Shown here piece by piece: positions 7,775 through 12,715 of a DNA stretch of 21,037 nucleotides. Under the pieces are notes generated by a model. That model saw nothing but the letters and a program-made list of their open reading frames with translations. It did no database searches and was not told where the DNA came from. Made by a program: the position numbers and the translations under genes. This DNA comes from CAZIRO01 sp964541595 (GTDB lineage Bacteria > Acidobacteriota > HRBIN11): contig CAZIRO010000028.1 in the NCBI GenBank assembly GCA_964541595.1, forward strand, positions 1 to 21,037, given 5' to 3'. The first letter of the stretch is position 1; every line of letters begins with the position of its first letter.

Positions 7775-7842
7775 GATCCCGGTGCCAATCGGGCCATCCG
7801 GCGCATCCCCTGTCCCATTGCCTGTCCCGATCTCAGTGTTGT

Positions 7843-7860
7843 TCGGCATGAATGTTGCAT
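7843..7860 (+). promoter_or_regulatory. Sigma-54 (-24/-12) promoter of the cytochrome bc cluster
   Basis: TCGGCATGAATGTTGCAT has GG at 7845-7846 and GC at 7857-7858 separated by exactly 10 bases, with the -12 part TTGCAT matching well and the -24 part GGCAT one base off GGCAC. The predicted start site is near 7870, about 39 nt before the cytochrome ATG at 7909. A divergently encoded NtrC-type activator supports it. Confidence 0.62.
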
Positions 7861-7908
7861 ATGTTCCCATGGGTTGCATATCAAACCTTACAGAGCGGAG
7901 GCGCGATC

Positions 7909-8271
7909 ATGAGGTGCGCGCGGACGTTATGGACCGTACTGACGGGTGTGGTCTTCTGTATCGGTTGGCTCGCTTTGCCGGCATGGAGCCAGGAATCGGG
8001 AAAAGACCTCTTCCTGAAACATAAGTGCAACAGGTGTCACAGTATCCAGGCGGAAGGCATTGAGGCCACCAGTGAACGGATGAAAAAGAAAACGCCCGAT
8101 CTGTCCAACGTGGGCAATCAGGTCGAGAGTGCGGAATGGATCGTGAAGTGGGTCAAACGCGAGATCGAACGGGACGGTAAAAAACATCGGGGGAAATTCA
8201 AGGGCACGGACGAAGAACTGCACACGATTGCGCAGTGGCTGATGACATTGAAACACGGTGACAACCCGTAA
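7909..8271 (+). CDS. Small monohaem cytochrome c
   Basis: A 120-residue exported class I-like cytochrome with a signal peptide (residues 1-27, ending near PAWSQ) and a single CNRCH site at Cys40-His44. The C-terminal segment F-K-G-T-D-E-E-L followed by a helix ending WLMTLK is typical of small c-type cytochromes. The start at 7909 is chosen because AGCGGAGG lies seven bases upstream. The in-frame ATG at 7852 would place the N-terminus inside the sigma-54 promoter and has no ribosome site. Where a distal Met ligand is often found (just before FKGTDEE) the sequence is KKHRGK, so the sixth haem ligand is uncertain: His93, Met58 or Met112. As first gene of the bc cluster it probably shuttles electrons from the complex. 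Confidence 0.86.
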   Translation: MRCARTLWTVLTGVVFCIGWLALPAWSQESGKDLFLKHKCNRCHSIQAEGIEATSERMKKKTPDLSNVGNQVESAEWIVKWVKREIERDGKKHRGKFKGTDEELHTIAQWLMTLKHGDNP

Positions 8272-8297
8272 TCATCCCCTTTGAACCCGGGGCATAT

Positions 8298-8327
8298 GGG
8301 CAACTGGGTGATTTCACCCAGTTGCCC
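8298..8327 (+). terminator. Perfect 30-bp palindrome between cytochrome c and Rieske genes
   Basis: Arms of 14 bp (GGGCAACTGGGTGA and its exact complement) are separated by two bases, 26 bases after the cytochrome c stop. With no U-run it may be a partial terminator, an RNA stabiliser that makes the first gene more abundant than the rest, or a protein-binding dyad. Its core GGGTGA...TCACCC resembles the hairpin at 991-1026. Confidence 0.55.
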
Positions 8328-8395
8328 GCACGCACCGGTATGGGCGTGTCCGAAACGGCCTGAATCGTTCCCGGCATCCTCCGGCCCATCGCCAT

Positions 8396-8423
8396 CATAT
8401 GCTGACTACCATATGCTGACCAC
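8396..8423. repeat. Two tandem 14-bp direct repeats
   Basis: CATATGCTGACTAC is followed directly by CATATGCTGACCAC (13 of 14 identical), 30 bases before the Rieske start codon. It could be a regulator site or a small duplication. Confidence 0.6.
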
Positions 8424-8453
8424 AGGTGGAGTTCCGCATCAGGAGGTTGGGGT

Positions 8454-8882
8454 ATGAACCGACGTCGGTTTCTGGACTGGTTCATGGGACTGAGTCTGGT
8501 TGGATGGCTGGGGTCTGTGCTGTATCCGGTACTGCAGTTTCTCGTTCCGCCCCGTACGCCCGAGGCTCAGGTCACAGCAGTCAAGGTAGGAACGGTGGAT
8601 GAGTTCGAACCGAACGACTGGAAGATCTTCCGGTTCGGTACCCGGCCCGGTATCCTCATTCGCCTGACCACCGGAGAGTTTCGGGCATTTTCCGCGGTAT
8701 GTACACACCTGGACTGCATTGTCCAGTACCGTCCGGATTGGAAACTCATCTGGTGCGCCTGTCATAACGGTAAATACGACCTGAACGGTAAGAACATCGC
8801 CGGTCCGCCGCCCCGTCCGCTGGAACGGTACCGGGTGATCGTGAAAGGGAACGATGTATACGTCACGCGGGAGGCGGGATGA
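8454..8882 (+). CDS. Rieske iron-sulfur protein of a cytochrome bc complex
   Basis: A 142-residue protein carrying the high-potential 2Fe-2S subunit of a quinol-oxidising complex. The N-terminus has a twin-arginine motif (NRRRFLDWF) followed by a hydrophobic helix (about 10-31) that acts as Tat signal and anchor. Box I is CTHLDC (83-88) and box II CACHNG (101-106). Predicted cluster ligands are Cys83, His85, Cys101 and His104, with Cys88-Cys103 as the stabilising disulfide. AGGAGG lies seven bases upstream of the start. The gene overlaps cytochrome b by 4 bp (ATGA), as expected for subunits of one complex. The length is short but complete for a bacterial Rieske protein. Confidence 0.95.
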   Translation: MNRRRFLDWFMGLSLVGWLGSVLYPVLQFLVPPRTPEAQVTAVKVGTVDEFEPNDWKIFRFGTRPGILIRLTTGEFRAFSAVCTHLDCIVQYRPDWKLIWCACHNGKYDLNGKNIAGPPPRPLERYRVIVKGNDVYVTREAG

Positions 8883-9952
8883 TGTGGCGTCGAATATACG
8901 CATGGCTGGACGAACGGTATCGCATCGCGGATCTCATCGCGTTCATGCGCCACAAATATGTACCCATGCATCGGGCATCTATCTGGTACTACTTCGGGGG
9001 CGTGAGCCTGTTCCTGTTCATCGTCCAGGTGATCTCGGGTGCACTGCTTCTCATGTACTATCGCGTGGGAGAGGACGCGTCATTTGAGAGCGTGAAATTC
9101 ATCATGGCCCGGGTGCGGTTCGGATGGCTGATCCGGTCGATTCACCACTGGTCGGCCAATCTCATGATCCTGGCGGTGTTCATCCATATGTTCAGTGTGT
9201 TCTTCACACGCGCGTATCGAAAACCCCGGGAACTCACCTGGGTGACCGGCTGTATTCTGCTGGTGCTCACGCTGACATTCGGGTTCAGCGGGTATCTGCT
9301 TCCGTGGAATCAACTGGCATTTTTTGCCACAAAAGTGGGTACGGAACTCATCGGTTCGGTTCCTTATATCGGTCCGACACTGCTTCGCATTGTCCGTGGG
9401 AGCGAGGACGTGACCGGTGCCACGCTCGCCCGGTTTTTCGGCCTGCACGTCGCCATCCTGCCCGGCATCATGACACTCATTCTGGCACTCCACCTGATAT
9501 TTATTCAGCGCCAGGGGATCAGCGAACCGGCATCCTGGGCGCACCTGCCGGAATCGCAGAAACGGCGGATGCCTTTCTTTCCGAATTTTCTGTTGCGTGA
9601 TCTGATCCTCTGGTTGCTGGTCCTGAACGTGCTCGCGATTCTGGCCGTATTCTTTCCCGCCGAACTCGGTGTAAAAGCCGATCCGTTTGCACCGGCACCG
9701 CCGGGGATCAAACCCGAGTGGTATTTTCTGTTTCTGTATCAGACGCTGAAACTGCTCCCTGCGCGTGTGATATTCATGGAGGGAGAGTTCTTCGGCATCC
9801 TGGTGACCACGCTCGGCCTGATCGGATGGACATTACTGCCGTTCTGGGAACCCGTGATCCCCCGACGGTACCGTGAACCGGTCATGTATGCCCTCGGTGG
9901 GGGACTGGTCCTGTATATCGGGGTCATGACCGCCTGGGGGTATCTATCCTGA
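8879..9952 (+). CDS. Full-length b6-type cytochrome b
   Basis: A 357-residue membrane protein. Its N-terminal half is very like cytochrome b6 (KYVPMH, FGWLIRSIHHW, KPRELTWVTG, RQGISEP) and its C-terminal half resembles subunit IV, with the Qo-site PEWY motif at 279-282. Both halves are fused in one chain with about eight helices. Haem b ligands are predicted as His89/His190 and His103/His205, giving the 13- and 14-residue spacings of b6 proteins. The Cys that binds haem c-i in b6 (Cys35 of chloroplast b6) aligns with Tyr38, so that extra haem is probably absent. Quinol is oxidised at the periplasmic face and electrons pass to the Rieske protein and cytochromes. The second Met at 8882 is an alternative start. 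Confidence 0.95.
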   Translation: MMWRRIYAWLDERYRIADLIAFMRHKYVPMHRASIWYYFGGVSLFLFIVQVISGALLLMYYRVGEDASFESVKFIMARVRFGWLIRSIHHWSANLMILAVFIHMFSVFFTRAYRKPRELTWVTGCILLVLTLTFGFSGYLLPWNQLAFFATKVGTELIGSVPYIGPTLLRIVRGSEDVTGATLARFFGLHVAILPGIMTLILALHLIFIQRQGISEPASWAHLPESQKRRMPFFPNFLLRDLILWLLVLNVLAILAVFFPAELGVKADPFAPAPPGIKPEWYFLFLYQTLKLLPARVIFMEGEFFGILVTTLGLIGWTLLPFWEPVIPRRYREPVMYALGGGLVLYIGVMTAWGYLS

Positions 9953-9964
9953 GGAGAGGGCATC

Positions 9965-11446
9965 ATGCGGGGATATTTGGGGTGGTTCGGAGTCATCTTG
10001 CTGCTCGCATACTGGGGGAACATTCCGGGAAGCGGCGTGGCGGCAGCGCAGACATCGACGGAAGATCAGTGTGTGGCCTGTCACCTGGATCTGGAGGACC
10101 CGATCGTGGAGATGTATGCCCGGGATGTACACGCCGCACACGGAATATCGTGTGCGGACTGCCACGGCGGAGACCCCACGGCAGAAGATATGGACGAAGC
10201 CATGAGTCCGGCACGTGGATTTATCGAAGACCTACAGGGGACACGGATCACACAGATGTGTTTGCAGTGCCACGCCAGTGTGGAACGGTTGCAGGCATAC
10301 GGGAGCACACTCAATCCGGAATACGTCCGGCCTTTCCCGGAAAGCGTGCACGGCAATGCCGATGTTGCCACCTGTATCACCTGCCACGGCGTGCACGACA
10401 TTCGCCCGCATACCGATCCCGCTTCTCCCGTGCACCGATCCCGCGCGGTCGAACTCTGCGGACGGTGTCACAGTGACCCGAATTATATGCGCAGGTTCAA
10501 TCCGGCACTGCCCACCGATCAGGTGGAAAAGTACTGGACCAGCCGCCATGGGCAACAGTTGCGCACCGGCGATACGCGTGTGGCCGTCTGCTGGGACTGT
10601 CACGATCACCATGCGATTTTCCCGGCCAGTGACCCGCGGTCCACGGTGCATCCGGTCCATGTGCCGTTTACATGCGCCCGATGCCACAGTAACCCCATTT
10701 TGATGCGGGAGTATGCGTTACCCGCGGATCAGTTCGATCTCTATTCCGTGAGTGCGCATGGTAAGGCACTGCTGGAAAAACACGATACAGGCGCACCGGC
10801 ATGTAACGACTGCCACGGCAACCACGGTGCCCTGCCACCGGGCGTGCTCTCGATCTCTCACGTGTGTGGTACGTGCCACAGTATCAATGCCGAGTACTTT
10901 AATAGAAGTCCGCACGCGGAACCGTTCCGTGAGAAAAACCTCCCGCAGTGTGAAGTCTGCCACGGTAATCACGACGTGCGGCCGGTCACGGATGAGATGT
11001 TGCGCCCCGGACAGCCATCGATCTGTGAAAAGTGCCACCATGCGGACGATACGGGAATGCGTGTGGCACAGCGGATGTATACAGCACTGGTCGAATTGCG
11101 AACGCAGATGGAACGCGCGCGTCAGATGCTGACCGTTGCGGAACAGAAGGGGCTGGAGGTCAGTGATGCGCTGATGCAGTTGAAAGATGTGCGGAGCGCG
11201 TTGATCCGCGCGCGTACCGTGACCCATCAGATGGATCCGAAAGCCCTGACTGACGTGGTACGACCGGCACTGGAACAGGCACGGTCGCTCGTTCGCGTCG
11301 GGGAACAGGCGCTCGCAGAATACCGTTTCCGTCGGATGGGACTGGCGATTGCCACGTTGTTGACTACACTGCTGGTCATCCTGTTGTATGTTAAACTGCG
11401 CCAGATGGAGGCCACCTCGCGGGGAACACAACAAATGGGGAAGTGA
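9965..11446 (+). CDS. Membrane-anchored undecahaem cytochrome c of the bc cluster
   Basis: A 493-residue exported cytochrome with a signal peptide (1-29) and 11 CXXCH motifs at Cys36, 63, 99, 137, 165, 209, 237, 280, 301, 329 and 354. These are followed by a long charged helical region (about 366-455) and one C-terminal transmembrane helix (about 458-476) with a short cytoplasmic tail. Repeated SVHG, SRHG, SAHG and GNHD strings supply likely distal His ligands. A GAGGAGAGGG site precedes the start, 12 nt after cytochrome b. It probably takes the place of cytochrome c1/f, passing electrons from the Rieske centre to periplasmic cytochromes. Multihaem partners of bc complexes are known in Geobacter-like and anammox bacteria; the exact family here is not recognised. 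Confidence 0.9.
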   Translation: MRGYLGWFGVILLLAYWGNIPGSGVAAAQTSTEDQCVACHLDLEDPIVEMYARDVHAAHGISCADCHGGDPTAEDMDEAMSPARGFIEDLQGTRITQMCLQCHASVERLQAYGSTLNPEYVRPFPESVHGNADVATCITCHGVHDIRPHTDPASPVHRSRAVELCGRCHSDPNYMRRFNPALPTDQVEKYWTSRHGQQLRTGDTRVAVCWDCHDHHAIFPASDPRSTVHPVHVPFTCARCHSNPILMREYALPADQFDLYSVSAHGKALLEKHDTGAPACNDCHGNHGALPPGVLSISHVCGTCHSINAEYFNRSPHAEPFREKNLPQCEVCHGNHDVRPVTDEMLRPGQPSICEKCHHADDTGMRVAQRMYTALVELRTQMERARQMLTVAEQKGLEVSDALMQLKDVRSALIRARTVTHQMDPKALTDVVRPALEQARSLVRVGEQALAEYRFRRMGLAIATLLTTLLVILLYVKLRQMEATSRGTQQMGK

Positions 11447-11450
11447 TACC

Positions 11451-11507
11451 AGGTGTCGGGTGTCAGGTATTCAGGTCTCGGGTCTCAGGTCTCAGGTCCC
11501 AGGTGTC
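11451..11507. repeat. Array of eight 7-8 bp repeats, consensus AGGTSTC
   Basis: Units read AGGTGTC, GGGTGTC, AGGTATTC, AGGTCTC, GGGTCTC, AGGTCTC, AGGTCCC and AGGTGTC, starting five bases after the stop of the 11-haem gene. The family is the same as at 7726-7774 but in opposite orientation, so the two arrays bracket the bc cluster. Confidence 0.85.
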
Positions 11508-11725
11508 AGGTGATGGGCTGGAGGGGGGAAACGGAGCAGCCGGGCAACGGGCAGCTGCCGGTTGAGGATAAAGATGGGGTCTACAGGAAGAAGAGGGGAT
11601 GCGCTCTGTAACCGGGTGGCTTCCGGTGGGTTGCTCTGCCCCGTTGCTGTTTTTTCCCGGTCTTCCGTCACCGGTCCTCGGTCTCCTGTCGGAGATAGGG
11701 GGTGCAACCCGTTGAATCGTCGTCC

Positions 11726-11754
11726 TTGACAGATGGTGGTCCCGGGATTAAATT
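11726..11754 (+). promoter_or_regulatory. Sigma-70-like promoter of the Cmr operon
   Basis: A consensus TTGACA (11726-11731), a 17-base spacer and TAAATT (11749-11754, four of six matches) lie in an otherwise GC-rich region. The predicted start is near 11761, leaving a leader of about 120 nt before the CARF gene. A second -10-like TAAGAT at 11859-11864 could give a short-leader transcript. Confidence 0.6.
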
Positions 11755-11883
11755 AAAATTCCCGCTTCCCGCTGAATTGTGCCGCACATCTCAAATTCCT
11801 CCGCTTTTCCCGGCTTTCCGCGTATCGCCGGAATTTTATCCGATATTTCCATCTGTGGTAAGATATTTTTCACGAGGTGTGGA

Positions 11884-12681
11884 ATGGAACTGCACGTGGT
11901 TTCCGTGGGCAACAGTTTGTTACGCCACTGGAGTCAGACCGCGCTTGGAGCACACGCACCCCGCATGCAGGACGAAGATCAATGGCAGCGAATGCTGGAT
12001 GATCCCGCCGTATTGCAGCAGATCACGGCATACCTCACCGAAAACCCCGAAACCCGCAGCGCGGAGGTCCGCAGCCTGACCGCTTATATGCGGGAACATC
12101 ACCTGCATCCGCACGATGTGGCTGTCTACCTGGTCGGTACTCGAACGGCGTCCAACGAGATCGTTCGCCAGGCGCTGGTCCGGTATTTGCGTGCGTGTGA
12201 GTTTGCCATTTACCATCCGAAGACCGTTTCCGGGTATTTCGCGGACACCCCCTGCACCCATCGTGTGGATGCTTTCAAACGGGGAATGCTGGAGTTGCTT
12301 CAGCACCTGATCGACATCACGCACCATGCACGCCGGGAATACGCACAGATCGTGTTCAATCCGACCGGCGGATTCAAGGCACACGTCATTGTTGTCGCCC
12401 TGGCTGCGTTCATGACCGGTTGTCCGCTGTATTATATCCACGAGGAGTTTGCGGAACTCATTGAATTTCCGCCGATGTTTTACGTCCCCGAACCGCAGGA
12501 AGTGCAGTGTCTGCACGAGATCGCACGGTCTGGAACAATCGACGTCACAAAGTGTCCTGAACCCTATCTGCGGCGCTGGATCGATTTCGGTCTGGTCGAG
12601 TGGCTGGAGACGAAACCGCCGTTTCGCCAGTTGCGGTTGACCGCACGCGGTCGGGCGTTGTTGCACCTCTATCCCGAATAA
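11884..12681 (+). CDS. CARF domain plus winged-helix protein (APE2256/Crn1-like)
   Basis: A 265-residue cytoplasmic protein heading the Cmr operon. The first strand MELHVVSVGNS and the later NPTGGFK (159-165) followed by a hydrophobic helix match the CARF fold of the APE2256-type CRISPR-associated family, which binds cyclic oligoadenylate. The last 60 residues (about 207-265, ending RLTARGRALLHL) look like a winged helix. Ser11 and Lys165 sit where Crn1 ring nucleases of Sulfolobus have their key Ser and Lys. No HEPN or PD-D/ExK nuclease domain follows. The start at 11884 has GAGGTG five bases upstream; an upstream ATG at 11779 lacks a site and would add an improbable extension. It is either a ring nuclease that ends the Cas10 signal or a ligand-controlled regulator. 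Confidence 0.8.
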   Translation: MELHVVSVGNSLLRHWSQTALGAHAPRMQDEDQWQRMLDDPAVLQQITAYLTENPETRSAEVRSLTAYMREHHLHPHDVAVYLVGTRTASNEIVRQALVRYLRACEFAIYHPKTVSGYFADTPCTHRVDAFKRGMLELLQHLIDITHHARREYAQIVFNPTGGFKAHVIVVALAAFMTGCPLYYIHEEFAELIEFPPMFYVPEPQEVQCLHEIARSGTIDVTKCPEPYLRRWIDFGLVEWLETKPPFRQLRLTARGRALLHLYPE

Positions 12682-12715
12682 ACGTGTATACCCACAGAAT
12701 CGGAGATGGGGACAT

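Larger units (their letters stand above)
7543..7908. promoter_or_regulatory. Divergent intergenic control region between the kinase and bc operons
   Basis: 366 bases with no supportable gene. An AT-rich island (about 7595-7620, containing TATAGC and TAAATT words on the minus strand) is the best place for a kinase-operon promoter, although no clear -35/-10 pair stands out. It also holds a 19-bp palindrome, a separated inverted pair of GATCGGGACAGG, a 7-bp repeat array and a sigma-54 promoter, each listed separately. Confidence 0.6.
11447..11883. other. Intergenic region between the bc and cmr operons
   Basis: 437 bases without a supportable gene. It holds the 7-bp repeat array at 11451-11507; a GC-rich stretch with a GGCAGCTGCC palindrome near 11550; a T6 run near 11650 after GC-rich sequence (a possible weak terminator of the bc operon); degenerate GGTCYTC words near 11665-11690; and the cmr promoter at 11726-11754. 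No CRISPR repeats are present. Confidence 0.6.

Noticed and set aside
7852..7908. An earlier ATG for the monohaem cytochrome
   Set aside because: It overlaps the -12 element, lacks a ribosome site and would put a poor extension ahead of a good signal peptide.
11451..11507. Possible CRISPR array next to the cmr genes
   Set aside because: The repeats are contiguous 7-bp units with no spacers, and an identical kind of array occurs far away at 7726-7774.
11779..11883. A 35-residue N-terminal extension of the CARF protein
   Set aside because: There is no ribosome site, and the CARF first strand begins exactly at the RBS-supported ATG at 11884.
12091..12108. REHHLH in the CARF protein, resembling the HEPN R-X4-6-H motif
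   Set aside because: It lies inside the CARF half rather than in a C-terminal HEPN domain, and the downstream region is a winged helix.
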